Shown one piece after another: positions 54,452 to 63,151 of a DNA stretch of 64,000 bases; positions within the stretch are counted from its first letter, which is position 1; every line of letters begins with the position of its first letter. Location: the NCBI RefSeq assembly GCF_037414475.1, contig NZ_CP147913.1:8876501-8940500 (forward strand), written 5' to 3'. The stretch comes from Myxococcus stipitatus (GTDB lineage: Bacteria > Myxococcota > Myxococcia > Myxococcales > Myxococcaceae). The notes beneath the pieces are model-generated. The model searched no databases. It was given only the letters and a program-made list of their open reading frames with translations, and was not told where the DNA came from. Both the position numbers and the translations under genes were made by a program.

Positions 54452-55105
54452 ATGAACCTGATCCTGTTGGGGCCGCCGAATGCGGGGAAGGGCACCCAGG
54501 CGAAGAAGCTGTTCGAGGACTACAAGATCCCGCAGATCTCCACCGGCGACATCCTCCGCAAGGCAGTGGCGGAGAAGACGGAGCTGGGCAAGGTCGCGGG
54601 GCCGCTGATGGCGGCGGGCCAGTATGTGCCTGACGACGTCGTGATTGGCATCGTGGAGGAGCGCCTCAAGCAGTCCGACGTGGCCACGGGCTTCGTCCTG
54701 GACGGCTTTCCGCGCACCCCCGGCCAGGCCGACGCGTTGGACCGAATGCTGGGGCGGCTGGGCAAGAAGCTCGATGCGGTCATCTCGCTCGAGGTGCCGC
54801 ACAAGACGCTGGTGGAGCGTGGCTCTGGCCGGCGCGTGTGCCCGAAGGATGGCAGCGTCTACCACGTCACCCAGAGCCCGCCGAAGCGCGCCGGGTACTG
54901 CGACAAGTGCGGGACGGAGTTGGTTCAGCGCCCGGACGACATGCCGGACGTCATCGAGAAGCGTCTGCAGAAGTACGACGCGGAGACGTCGCCGCTGAAG
55001 GACTTCTACGCGAAGAAGGGCGTGCTCAAGAGCGTGGACGGCGTGGGCTCTCCCGAAGGCATCTACGCGGAGATCAAGAGCGCCGCGGCGGGGGGCAAGG
55101 CCTGA
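54452..55105 (+). CDS. adk: Adenylate kinase
   Basis: 217 aa, long-LID form. P-loop GPPNAGKGTQ, GFVLDGFPRTPGQAD and the DAETSPLKDFYAKKG block. The LID zinc site reads C130-PK-D133 and C150-DK-C153, so the second of four usual ligands is Asp rather than Cys. Catalyses ATP + AMP to 2 ADP. AGAGGAG upstream. Confidence 0.95.
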   Translation: MNLILLGPPNAGKGTQAKKLFEDYKIPQISTGDILRKAVAEKTELGKVAGPLMAAGQYVPDDVVIGIVEERLKQSDVATGFVLDGFPRTPGQADALDRMLGRLGKKLDAVISLEVPHKTLVERGSGRRVCPKDGSVYHVTQSPPKRAGYCDKCGTELVQRPDDMPDVIEKRLQKYDAETSPLKDFYAKKGVLKSVDGVGSPEGIYAEIKSAAAGGKA

Positions 55106-55202
55106 TGGCCGGACGGGCTGGCGAGCGTACCAGGGGCCCTTGCGGTGCCCCATTCCGCTTGCCACCCGTGTCCTGTGCGGTCTGGGGCCGCACGGAACCC
55201 CG

Positions 55203-55961
55203 ATGAGCCAGGTCCAGATCAAGTCCCGGGAGGAGATTGCCTTCATGCGCGAGGCGGGCCGCATCGTGGCCGATGTCCTCGATGCGCTCGAGAAGGCGGT
55301 GGCCCCGGGCGTGACGACGTGGGACCTGGATGCCCTGGCGGAGAAGATGACCGCCGAGCGGGGCGCCAGGCCCGCGTTCAAGGGCTACCTTGGCTTTCCG
55401 TGTGTGCTGTGTGCCTCCATCAACGACGAGGTGGTGCACGGCATCCCAAGCAAGCGGAGGAAGCTGGCCGAGGGCGACCTGATGAAGCTCGACTTCGGCG
55501 TGTCCTTCCGAGGGTGGTTCGGGGACTCGGCGCGGACTGTGCCGGTGGGGAAGGTGACTCCAGAGGCGCAGGCGCTGGTGGACACCACGCGTGAGTCGCT
55601 CCATAAGGCCATCCAGGCCATGAAGCCTGGCAACAGGCTGGGGGACATCGGGTATGCTGTCCAACGGCACGTGGAGGCCCGCGGCTACTCGGTGGTCCGG
55701 GATTTCACGGGCCACGGGATTGGCCGCAAGCTCCACGAGCACCCACACGTGCCGAACCATGGGCAGGCAGGGGCGGGGATGAAGCTCCGGCCGGGAATGG
55801 TCCTCGCGGTGGAGCCCATGGTGAACCAGGGGACGTACGAGGTGGAGCTCCTGGACGACGACTGGACGGCGGTGACGGCGGACCGGAAGTTGTCCGCGCA
55901 TTTCGAGCACACCATCGTCATTACGGACGGAGCTGCTGAGGTTCTCACCCAAGGGCGTTGA
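55203..55961 (+). CDS. map: Methionine aminopeptidase type I
   Basis: 252 aa from the ATG at 55203; the frame opens at 55140 without a ribosome site. Metal ligands: two Asp in LDFGVSFRGWFGDSART, His in GHGIGRKLHE, Glu in LAVEPMV and Glu in AHFEHTIVI. Removes N-terminal Met from new proteins. Follows adk in the classic spc-end order. Confidence 0.96.
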   Translation: MSQVQIKSREEIAFMREAGRIVADVLDALEKAVAPGVTTWDLDALAEKMTAERGARPAFKGYLGFPCVLCASINDEVVHGIPSKRRKLAEGDLMKLDFGVSFRGWFGDSARTVPVGKVTPEAQALVDTTRESLHKAIQAMKPGNRLGDIGYAVQRHVEARGYSVVRDFTGHGIGRKLHEHPHVPNHGQAGAGMKLRPGMVLAVEPMVNQGTYEVELLDDDWTAVTADRKLSAHFEHTIVITDGAAEVLTQGR

Positions 55962-56111
55962 CGAGGAGGGACTGCGGGTGAAATACCTGGGGGTTACGGT
56001 AGGTTGGTAGGAATCCGAGTTTTACTGCGCGGGACGCTTGCCACTTGCGGACCAAAGTGCTATCCCGCCGCGCTTCCAAGAGGTTCGTGGTCCGGGAAGA
56101 GGGTTTGACGC

Positions 56112-56330
56112 TTGCCGAAGGATGATTCCATCGAAGTTGAGGGGACGGTGATGGAGCCCCTCCCCAACGCGATGTTCCGCGTGGTGCTGGACAACGGCCA
56201 CAAGGTTCTCGCGCACATCTCGGGCAAGATGAGGATGCACTTCATCCGAATCCTTCCCGGAGACAAAGTGAAGGTCGAGCTGTCTCCGTACGACCTGACG
56301 CGCGGACGGATCACGTACCGGGCGAAGTAG
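56112..56330 (+). CDS. infA: Translation initiation factor IF-1
   Basis: 72 aa with a TTG start at 56112 (AAGAGGG upstream). PKDDSIEVEGTVMEPLPNAMFRVVL, HKVLAHISGKMRMHFIRILPGD and YDLTRGRITYRAK are the standard S1-type OB fold. A weak TTGCCA-16-CTATCC promoter-like pair lies upstream at about 56038-56065. Confidence 0.95.
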   Translation: MPKDDSIEVEGTVMEPLPNAMFRVVLDNGHKVLAHISGKMRMHFIRILPGDKVKVELSPYDLTRGRITYRAK

Positions 56331-56405
56331 AAAAGGGCGGCCTTCCGAGTTACGGACAGGCGGCCCGTTGGCTTTTCATCTGTTTGAAGGAAGGAAGTTC
56401 GCTCC

Positions 56406-56522
56406 ATGAAGGTTCGGGCGTCCGTCAAGAAGATCTGCGACAAGTGCAAGGTTGTCCGCCGCAAGGGTATCGTGCGCGTCATTTGCGCTTCCAACCCGCG
56501 GCACAAGCAGCGCCAGGGCTAA
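56406..56522 (+). CDS. rpmJ: Ribosomal protein bL36
   Basis: 38 aa, ATG at 56406 with AAGGAAG upstream. MKVRASVKKICDKCKVVRRK, then VICASNPRHKQRQG: a CxxC...C...H zinc-ribbon, the C+ form. Its place between infA and rpsM is the standard one, and it is short enough to be missed by automatic calling. Confidence 0.95.
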   Translation: MKVRASVKKICDKCKVVRRKGIVRVICASNPRHKQRQG

Positions 56523-56576
56523 CGGCCAGAAGGCCGTTGGCTTCAGACCAACTCCACCCCAGAAGGAAGACCGAAG

Positions 56577-56960
56577 ATGGCTCGTATCGCCGGCATCGAC
56601 CTGCCGCCCAACAAGCGCGCCGTGATCTCGCTCCAGTACATCTACGGGATCGGCAACAAGTCCGCGCAAGACATCATCGAGGCGGCGGGTATCGATCCCA
56701 CCACCCGGACCAAGGACCTCACCGAGGACCAGGCTCGCAAGATCCGTGAGATCATCGAGGCCAGCTACAAGGTCGAGGGTGACCTCCGGCGTGAAGTCAC
56801 GATGAACATCAAGCGCCTGATGGACCTGGGCTGCTACCGGGGCCTGCGTCACCGCAAGGGCCTTCCGGTTCGTGGCCAGCGTACCCACACCAACGCGCGC
56901 ACCCGCAAGGGTCCGAAGCGTGGCATCGTTCGGGCGAAGCCGGCGGCTCCGGCTCGGTAA
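56577..56960 (+). CDS. rpsM: Ribosomal protein uS13
   Basis: 127 aa. MARIAGIDLPPNKRAVISLQYI, YGIGNKSAQDIIE, GCYRGLRHRKGLPVRGQRTHTNARTRKGPKR and a basic tail. Standard start of the alpha operon. GGAAG upstream. Confidence 0.96.
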   Translation: MARIAGIDLPPNKRAVISLQYIYGIGNKSAQDIIEAAGIDPTTRTKDLTEDQARKIREIIEASYKVEGDLRREVTMNIKRLMDLGCYRGLRHRKGLPVRGQRTHTNARTRKGPKRGIVRAKPAAPAR

Positions 56961-57022
56961 ACCGCAGCGCCGGCCCGTGAGGTGCCGGCGTCGATCACCT
57001 CCTCTCAGGAGCAGCAACTCAC

Positions 57023-57463
57023 ATGGCTGACGAGACCAATACTTCGGCTGCGGCGCCCGCGGGTGCCGAGGGCGAGGCCCCTGCCGCGAAGAAGGCGAAG
57101 CGCAAGGGCAAGAAGAGCATTCTCAATGGCGTGGTCCACATCCAGTCCACGTTCAACAACACCATCATCACGATCACGGACGTGTCCGGGAACGTGATCT
57201 CCTGGTCCTCGGCCGGGGCGCGTGGCTTCAAGGGAAGCCGCAAGTCCACCCCGTTCGCCGCCCAGGTGGCCGCTGGCGATGCCGCCGCGAAGGCGATGGA
57301 GCACGGCCTGAAGAACGTGTCCGTGTTCGTGAAGGGTCCGGGCGCGGGCCGTGAGTCGGCGCTTCGCGCGCTGGCCGCCGCCGGTCTGAAGATCAACCTC
57401 ATCCGCGACGTGACGCCCATTCCGCACAACGGGTGCCGCCAGCCCAAGCGCCGCCGCGTCTAA
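57023..57463 (+). CDS. rpsK: Ribosomal protein uS11 with N-terminal extension
   Basis: 146 aa against about 129 usual. The first 33 residues are Ala/Glu then Lys-rich (TNTSAAAPAGAEGEAPAAKK), followed by the normal core GVVHIQSTFNNTIITITD, GARGFKGSRKSTPFAAQVAA and the IRDVTPIPHNGCRQPKRRRV end. Confidence 0.95.
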   Translation: MADETNTSAAAPAGAEGEAPAAKKAKRKGKKSILNGVVHIQSTFNNTIITITDVSGNVISWSSAGARGFKGSRKSTPFAAQVAAGDAAAKAMEHGLKNVSVFVKGPGAGRESALRALAAAGLKINLIRDVTPIPHNGCRQPKRRRV

Positions 57464-57535
57464 CCCCTTCGTCCGGGCCGCCACTCATGCTCTCGGGCGT
57501 GGGGGCGGCTCCAGATCATCTTTAAGGAGAAGTCT

Positions 57536-58162
57536 GTGGCCCGTTACACCGCGAGCGCTTGCCGTATCTGCCGGCGCGAAAACCTCAAGATGTACCTGAA
57601 GGGCGACCGCTGCTACACGGACAAGTGTGCCATCGAGCGCCGCCCGTACCCCCCCGGCCAGCACGGCCAGGGCCGCGTGAAGTTCTCTGGCTACGGCGTG
57701 CAGCTGCGCGAGAAGCAGAAGGTCAAGCGCATGTACGGCCTGCTGGAGAACCAGTTCCGCGGCTACTACCACCGCGCGTCCGCCGCCAAGGGCAAGACGG
57801 GTGAGAACCTCCTGCAGCAGCTGGAGCTCCGCCTCGACAACGTCGTGTTCCGCATGGGCTTCGCGGACACCCGCAACGAGGCGCGTCAGCTGGTGCGTCA
57901 CGGCCACTTCCAGGTGAATGGCCGCAAGGTGAACATCCCCTCGTTCTCCATCAAGCCGGGCACGTCCGTCGAGGTGGTGGAGAAGAGCCGCAAGGTGCTC
58001 CGTATCTCCGAGGCGCTGGAGACGGTGGACCGCCGTGGCGTTCCGCAGTGGATTGACCTGGACAAGAAGGCGTTCAAGGGCACGGTTCGCACGGTTCCGA
58101 ACCGCGAGGACCTGACGATGCCCATCCAGGAGCAGCTCATCGTCGAGCTCTACTCGAAGTAA
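57536..58162 (+). CDS. rpsD: Ribosomal protein uS4, zinc-binding type
   Basis: 208 aa with a GTG start at 57536 (AAGGAGA upstream). The N-terminal Cys residues C9, C12, C26 and C31 mark the zinc-binding form. The S4 RNA-binding segment LDNVVFRMGFADTRNEARQLVRHGHFQVNGRKV is intact. S4 represses the alpha operon in E. coli. Confidence 0.96.
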   Translation: MARYTASACRICRRENLKMYLKGDRCYTDKCAIERRPYPPGQHGQGRVKFSGYGVQLREKQKVKRMYGLLENQFRGYYHRASAAKGKTGENLLQQLELRLDNVVFRMGFADTRNEARQLVRHGHFQVNGRKVNIPSFSIKPGTSVEVVEKSRKVLRISEALETVDRRGVPQWIDLDKKAFKGTVRTVPNREDLTMPIQEQLIVELYSK

Positions 58163-58205
58163 TCCCCGCGCCAGGCCATCTCAGGCGCCTGGACGAGGTA
58201 TCAAC

Positions 58206-58240
58206 GCGCCCTGGCCGACGAGGCCGGGGCGTCGTGCTTT
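58206..58240 (+). other. Stem-loop between rpsD and rpoA
   Basis: GCGCCCTGGCC (58206-58216) pairs with GGCCGGGGCGT (58222-58232) over 11 positions with two G-T, loop GACGA, then CGTGCTTTATC. A second small hairpin, CCCGCC/GGCGGG (58266-58282), follows. It could attenuate or protect the rpoA message. Confidence 0.45.
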
Positions 58241-58321
58241 ATCGGAGTCTCTCCGTGCCCATCCTCCCGCCTTGCCGGCGGGTAAGTCGGTGGTGGCGCA
58301 CGTCTCGAGGAGTCGTACACC

Positions 58322-59344
58322 ATGGCAGATACGTTCGTTGCGAAGAACTGGCGTGACCTCATCAAGCCGCGCCGCATGGAAGTGGACCAGGACAGCCTGA
58401 CGCCCACCTACGGGAAGTTCGTGGCGGAGCCGCTGGAGCGTGGCTTCGGCACCACCCTGGGCAACTCGCTGCGCCGGGTGCTCCTGTCGTCGCTGCAGGG
58501 TGCGGCCATCACCTCGGTGAAGATCGAGGGCGTGGACCACGAGTTCACCACCATCCCCGAGGTGTCCGAGGACGTCACGGACGTCGTGCTGAATTTGAAG
58601 GAAGTCCTTCTTCGGATGCACACGAACGAGACGAAGACGCTGCGCATCGAGGCGGAGGGCCCCAAGGAAGTGAAGGCGGGTGACATCATCGCCGACGCCG
58701 ACGTGGAGATCCTCAACCCTGGTCACCACATCTGCACCATCTCCGAGGGTGGCAAGCTCCGCATGGAGCTGACGTGCCGCCGCGGCCGTGGCTACGTGCC
58801 GGCCAACTCGAACAAGGTCGCGGGTTCGCCCATCGGCACCATCCCCATCGACTCGCTGTTCTCGCCCACCCGCAAGGTGAACTACCAGGTCACCAACGCG
58901 CGCGTTGGCCAGGTCACCGACTTCGACAAGCTGTCGCTCGAGGTCTGGACGGACGGCTCCGTGTCTCCCCAGGACGCGGTGGCGTACGCGGCGAAGATCA
59001 TCAAGGAGCAGCTGACCGTCTTCGTGAACTTCGACGAGACCGAGGAGCCGGTCATCGCCGAGGCGCCGAAGGAAGAGGCCAAGCTCAACGAGAACCTGTT
59101 CCGCTCGGTCGATGAGCTGGAGCTGTCGGTTCGCTCGGCCAACTGCCTGCAGCAGGCGAACATCAAGACCATCGGCGACCTGGTGCAGCGCACCGAGGCC
59201 GAGATGCTCAAGACGAAGAACTTCGGCCGAAAGTCGCTCAAGGAGATCAAGGAGATCCTGGCGGAGATGGGCCTGTCGCTCGGCATGAAGCTGGAGAACT
59301 GGCCGCCGAAGCAGGCTCCGGCCCCGGCGGCGCCGAAGGTGTAG
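58322..59344 (+). CDS. rpoA: RNA polymerase subunit alpha
   Basis: 340 aa. N-terminal assembly domain (VEPLERGFGTTLGNSLRRVLLSS-type block, here VAEPLERGFGTTLGNSL, and GYVPA region) and C-terminal domain with VDELELSVRSANCLQQANI, GDLVQRTEAEMLKTKNFGRK and SLKEIKEILAEMGLSLGM. A linker rich in Glu/Ala lies before the CTD. Normal length. Confidence 0.97.
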   Translation: MADTFVAKNWRDLIKPRRMEVDQDSLTPTYGKFVAEPLERGFGTTLGNSLRRVLLSSLQGAAITSVKIEGVDHEFTTIPEVSEDVTDVVLNLKEVLLRMHTNETKTLRIEAEGPKEVKAGDIIADADVEILNPGHHICTISEGGKLRMELTCRRGRGYVPANSNKVAGSPIGTIPIDSLFSPTRKVNYQVTNARVGQVTDFDKLSLEVWTDGSVSPQDAVAYAAKIIKEQLTVFVNFDETEEPVIAEAPKEEAKLNENLFRSVDELELSVRSANCLQQANIKTIGDLVQRTEAEMLKTKNFGRKSLKEIKEILAEMGLSLGMKLENWPPKQAPAPAAPKV

Positions 59345-59356
59345 AGTCTCGCGGTA

Positions 59357-59402
59357 CTTTCCTCCGCGCCCGCGACATGGCGGCAGGCGGCGCGGAGGGA
59401 AG
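59357..59402 (+). other. Long stem-loop after rpoA
   Basis: A 14-bp stem with one G-T (arms 59357-59370 and 59389-59402) begins 13 bases after the rpoA stop. There is no T tract, so RNase III-type processing or mRNA stability is more likely than termination. Confidence 0.5.
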
Positions 59403-59495
59403 GGGTCTGGTGAAGTCCACCGGGTCCAACGAGCAGTGGTGGGCCTTGTGTCGGGTCCACCCTTCCCACCCGGTACCTGATACGGCCGGAGTGGT

Positions 59496-59513
59496 GGTCC
59501 CCCGCGGGGGACC
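59496..59513. other. Perfect 18-bp palindrome before rplQ
   Basis: GGTCCCCCGCGGGGGACC is its own reverse complement and directly precedes the GGAG ribosome site of rplQ (59525). It could be an operator or an mRNA hairpin with a minimal loop near the start. Confidence 0.45.
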
Positions 59514-59524
59514 GGAGCAGGACG

Positions 59525-59941
59525 ATGCGCCACAAGGTCGGACAACGGAAGCTGCACCGCACCACGAGCCACCGGCTCGCGATGCTCAACAACATGGTCA
59601 CCTCGCTGCTCGAGCACCAGGCCATCCGCACCACGCTTCCCAAGGCCAAGGAGGCCCGGAAGCTGGCGGAGCGCATCATCACGCTGGGTAAGCGTGGTGG
59701 TCTCTCCAACGTGCGCCTGGCGGCCCGGACGGTGAAGGACCGGGACGTGCTGAAGAAGGTCTTCAGCGAGTACAAGGACCGCTACGCCAAGCGTCCCGGC
59801 GGCTACACCCGCATCATTCGCCTCGGCTTCCGCCGCGGTGACGCCGCGGAGATGGCCCTGCTGGAGCTGGTGGATCGGCCGGAGAAGAAGGCCGCGCCCG
59901 CCGCCGAGGCTCCCGCTGCCGAAGAGACCAAGGCCGAGTAA
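59525..59941 (+). CDS. rplQ: Ribosomal protein bL17
   Basis: 138 aa. MRHKVGQRKLHRTTSHRLAML, LPKAKEARKLAERIITLGK and GGYTRIIRLGFRRGDAAEMALLEL are standard. A C-terminal Ala/Pro/Glu tail (KKAAPAAEAPAAEETKAE) is added. Last gene of the alpha operon. Confidence 0.96.
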   Translation: MRHKVGQRKLHRTTSHRLAMLNNMVTSLLEHQAIRTTLPKAKEARKLAERIITLGKRGGLSNVRLAARTVKDRDVLKKVFSEYKDRYAKRPGGYTRIIRLGFRRGDAAEMALLELVDRPEKKAAPAAEAPAAEETKAE

Positions 59942-59987
59942 GGCCGCCATCCGCGCTCCTTCGTGAGGAGGGGCCGGGGGCAACGCG

Positions 59988-60025
59988 AGGGCGCTCTTCC
60001 CATGGGGAGGGCGCCCTTCGTGTTT
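59988..60025 (+). terminator. Terminator of the ribosomal supercluster
   Basis: AGGGCGCTCTTCC (59988-60000) pairs with GGGAGGGCGCCCT (60005-60017) in a 13-bp stem with two G-T, four-base loop CATG, followed by TCGTGTTTCT. It lies 46 bases after rplQ and just before a convergent gene. Confidence 0.65.
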
Positions 60026-60033
60026 CTACAGGG

Positions 60034-60690
60034 CTACTTGGGGCCGAGGAGGCGCTTCCACTCGTTGCGCAGGTCCTCGGTCAGGTTGGCGCTGTCGTCG
60101 CTGCTGCGCATCTCCAGCGCCTCGAAGCGCAGGTCCGCGGGCGCCGTGCCGCTGTTGCCCATGAGCTGCTTGGGGGTGATGGTGATGAACTCCCCCGCGG
60201 CGACGGAGGGCACCGCCGCGCGGTACTGCCCGTTGACGATGAGCGTGACGTCCTTCCAGGCCTTCTTGCTCTCGTTCCAGATGGTGACGGAGGGCCGGTC
60301 CAGCTTGTCGCTGAGCACCAGCCGCGCGTCCATGTCACCGGTCCGCATGGAGCTGCCCGGGCAGGCGATGGCGAAGCTCGCCGCAGTCAGCACCAGCCAG
60401 CTGGCGACGATGCCGGCCTTGTACTTGAAGAAGCGATCTCTCTGGCGGAAGTCACCCACCATCTCCTTCACGATGGAGAGCGCGTTGAGGGCCTGGTTCG
60501 ACGCCTCACCCGCGAGGCGCTTGCCCAGTGGGCCTGACTGTTCGCTCTTCTGGAGGGGCGCCGTGCGCGCGGCCGACATCACCCGCATGCCAGGACTGGT
60601 CGGCGCGCGCGGCATGCCCGGACTGGTGGGAGTCCGGGGCTGCGTGCCTGGATTGGAAGTCGTGCGCGGAGACTTGCGGCCGTCGCTCAT
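60034..60690 (-). CDS. Hypothetical single-pass membrane protein with Pro/Thr/Ser-rich start
   Basis: 218 aa. The first 40 residues are low complexity with repeated TSPGM units (PTSPGMPRAPTSPGM). A helical segment, one membrane helix at about 92-110 (AGIVASWLVLTAASFAIAC) and an extracytoplasmic beta domain (ARLVLSDKLDRPSVTIWNES, DVTLIVNGQYRAAVPSVAAG, FITITPKQLMG) follow. The topology is probably N-inside. No family recognised. It is convergent to rplQ and 36 bases after the TPR lipoprotein gene, so it may be the last gene of that leftward unit. Confidence 0.6.
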   Translation of the reverse strand: MSDGRKSPRTTSNPGTQPRTPTSPGMPRAPTSPGMRVMSAARTAPLQKSEQSGPLGKRLAGEASNQALNALSIVKEMVGDFRQRDRFFKYKAGIVASWLVLTAASFAIACPGSSMRTGDMDARLVLSDKLDRPSVTIWNESKKAWKDVTLIVNGQYRAAVPSVAAGEFITITPKQLMGNSGTAPADLRFEALEMRSSDDSANLTEDLRNEWKRLLGPK

Positions 60691-60726
60691 CGGGCAGGAA
60701 GTGTAGAGGGGGCGGCCCGTTGGTGG

Positions 60727-62112
60727 CTACTGGCCCTTGAGGGATTGCAGCGCACGCGAGGCGACGGCGTTCTCCGGTTGCGCCTCCAGGACCTTGGAGA
60801 GCCAGCGCTCGGCTTCTTCGGCAGCCGTCTTCCTCACCTGGGGCTTCGTGGACTTCATGGACTGCTCCGTGAAGAGCAGGCCCAGGCGCAGCGAGAACTC
60901 CACATTCTCCGGGTCCTTTTCGACCACGTAGCGAAGCTCTCGTTCGGCGGCGGGGTAGTCGCCCTCGAGCTGGTACACGAGCGCGAGCTTTCCCCGTGCG
61001 GGAATGGAGTCAGGCGCCAGCGCCACGGCCACGGTGAAGGCCTCGCGCGCCGCGGGAAGGTCCCGCCGCTCGAGGTGGATGTCCCCCAGTCGGAACCAGG
61101 CGGTATCCAGCAGGGGGTGGAGTTCCACCGCCTTTTCGAAGGCCGTGCGGGCCGCGTCTGGCCGCTGCCGGGAGGCGTACAGCTCTCCCAGATACAGGTG
61201 ATTCTTGCCGTCCCGGGGCGCGCGGTCGATGGCCTGCTTGAACTCGTCGACGGCGCGTCCCGCATCGTCGAGGCGCTGGTACGCCAGGCCCAGGAGCGAG
61301 TGCAGCACGGCCAGGTCCGGATAGTCGTGGAGGACCTCCTCGAACGCGAGGATGGCGTGCTGGGGCGCATCCAAATCGTTGAGGTAGCGCAGGCCCTCTT
61401 CCAGCTTGGCCTCGGCCGCCTTGGGGATGCCGCCGAAGGGGTCGTTGACCTGCTCCATCAGTGCTCGCGCGGTGGCGACGTCGGCGGGCGTAGGCCGGCC
61501 GCGAACGACCACTCCCAACGCTTCCACCGCGCCCGCCAAATCCCCCGTGCGGTGCAGCGCCTTGGCCAGGGGCAGACGCCAGGAAGGGCGCTCGGGGGCC
61601 AGCGTCGCGGCGCGGCGCAGGGGCTCCACCGCGGCGGCGTACTGCTCGGACTCCAGCCGCGCGACACCCAGGCGGTAGTGATACTCGGCGGAGTCCGGGG
61701 ACAGCGCGATGGCGCGCTCGAAGGCGGCCACGGCGGGAGCGCCGGCATCACGCGCTCTGGAGAACAAGGCGAGGCCCAGCATGTACTGGTCCACTGCGCG
61801 TTCGCCCGCGCGGATGCGTCCCTGGAGCTCTTCAATCCAGGCATCCGTCCGGCCCGCCTTCACCTGCGCCTCCGTCAGCGTCCGCGCGACGTCCAGGTCG
61901 TCGGGGCTGCGCGCGTGCAGGTCCGTGAGGAGCATGAGCGCCTTCCGGGGCTGGTTCTCCTCGAGGAAGGCGCGGGCGCGAGAGCGCTCATCGGTGGGGC
62001 GCGCGGCGGCGGCCGTCGACCCGGAGGTGTGGCTGCAGCCGGAGGTGAGCAATCCCAGGCCCAGCACGGCGGCGCGAACCCAGGGACGGAAGCGGTGAAC
62101 GGGAGTCATCAT
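60727..62112 (-). CDS. TPR-repeat lipoprotein
   Basis: 461 aa from the ATG at 62112 (or 62109); the open frame to 62310 lies inside the acyltransferase gene and is rejected. The signal ends LLTSGC, a lipobox. About nine tetratricopeptide repeats fill the rest, for example AVAAFERAIALSPDSAEYHYRLGVA, AVDEFKQAIDRAPRDGKNHLYLGEL and AREAFTVAVALAPDSIPARGKLALV. A periplasmic scaffold for a protein complex is likely; the partner is unknown. It lies 13 bases after the PlsC-like gene. Confidence 0.82.
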   Translation of the reverse strand: MMTPVHRFRPWVRAAVLGLGLLTSGCSHTSGSTAAAARPTDERSRARAFLEENQPRKALMLLTDLHARSPDDLDVARTLTEAQVKAGRTDAWIEELQGRIRAGERAVDQYMLGLALFSRARDAGAPAVAAFERAIALSPDSAEYHYRLGVARLESEQYAAAVEPLRRAATLAPERPSWRLPLAKALHRTGDLAGAVEALGVVVRGRPTPADVATARALMEQVNDPFGGIPKAAEAKLEEGLRYLNDLDAPQHAILAFEEVLHDYPDLAVLHSLLGLAYQRLDDAGRAVDEFKQAIDRAPRDGKNHLYLGELYASRQRPDAARTAFEKAVELHPLLDTAWFRLGDIHLERRDLPAAREAFTVAVALAPDSIPARGKLALVYQLEGDYPAAERELRYVVEKDPENVEFSLRLGLLFTEQSMKSTKPQVRKTAAEEAERWLSKVLEAQPENAVASRALQSLKGQ

Positions 62113-62125
62113 CACGGAGGCGTCT

Positions 62126-62914
62126 CTAGGGAGTGGAGTGGACGCGGGTATCGCTGATGCCTTCTTGGCCCGAGGAGGCGACAGCATCCTCAGGGTCGCC
62201 CCCCTTGCCACCCAGCGCGAGGCTGTCCGCGATGATGACGTCGCGCACGGCGCGGGCGAGCCCTTCCCGGTCATCCTCGTCGAACTGGGTGGTGTCGATG
62301 GGCTTGCCAATCTTCACGCGGATGGGGCCGGGGGTGATGTTCCAGCTGTCCTTGGGCATGAGCTTGCCGGAGCCCTCGATGGTGACGGGAACGACGGGGA
62401 CACGTGCCTTGAGGGCCAGTGCGAAGGGGCCCTTCTTGAAGGGGAGGACGCGGCCGTCCTCGGAGCGGGTTCCCTCCGGGTAGAGGAAGATGCTGGTGCC
62501 GCCGCGAATCTTCTTCGCCGCCGCGTCCAGGGAGGCGATGGCCTTGGTGCGGTTGCTCCGGTTGATGAAGACGTGCCCGCCGAGCGCCAGGTACCAGCCG
62601 ATGAGCGGCACCCACTTGAGCTGCTCCTTGGCCACGTACCGGAAGGGCACGGGCACGGCCATGAAGTGCGCCGGGATGTCGATGGTGGACTGGTGGTTGC
62701 CGACGTAGATGGTGGGCCGGTTGGGGTCCACGTTCTCCTGACCCACGACCTCCAGCTTCCCGCCGCCCGCCCACACCAGGACGGGGGACCACAGCTCGCG
62801 AACCACCCAGAGGCCCCGGGAGGCGCTGAACGTCAGCAACATCGTGAGGATGGTCAGGAAGAAGCAGACGAAGGTCCACACTCCGGCGATCACTATGCAG
62901 AAAAGCTTGCGCAT
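62126..62914 (-). CDS. 1-acyl-sn-glycerol-3-phosphate acyltransferase (PlsC type)
   Basis: 262 aa. An N-terminal membrane helix (FCIVIAGVWTFVCFFLTILT) is followed by the acyltransferase motifs: NHQSTIDIP (HX4D), the FINRSNRTKA block, FLYPEGTRSEDG, and VVPVTIEGSGKLMPK. It should convert lysophosphatidic acid to phosphatidic acid at the inner membrane. A C-terminal acidic tail of about 35 residues is extra. It heads the leftward unit with the TPR lipoprotein and is divergent from the nucleoside kinase. Confidence 0.88.
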   Translation of the reverse strand: MRKLFCIVIAGVWTFVCFFLTILTMLLTFSASRGLWVVRELWSPVLVWAGGGKLEVVGQENVDPNRPTIYVGNHQSTIDIPAHFMAVPVPFRYVAKEQLKWVPLIGWYLALGGHVFINRSNRTKAIASLDAAAKKIRGGTSIFLYPEGTRSEDGRVLPFKKGPFALALKARVPVVPVTIEGSGKLMPKDSWNITPGPIRVKIGKPIDTTQFDEDDREGLARAVRDVIIADSLALGGKGGDPEDAVASSGQEGISDTRVHSTP

Positions 62915-63151
62915 CCCTCAGCCCCCTCCTCGGGGCCGGTTCGGGGGGCAGGCGAGAGGCTCGCCCCGAGGGCAGACCCACCGCGAGGTGTCCTGTCCCG
63001 AACGGCCGGACAGGTGGCCGCACCCTGGAGGGAGGCGGCGCCTGGGGCGCGGTAGGGGAGAGGGGGCGGGGGCATGCACTTCTTCTACCACGAGGCTTCC
63101 TTACCTTGTTTCTGGTGCGCGCCGCTTGGCGGGGTTACAAGCAAGGATGGC

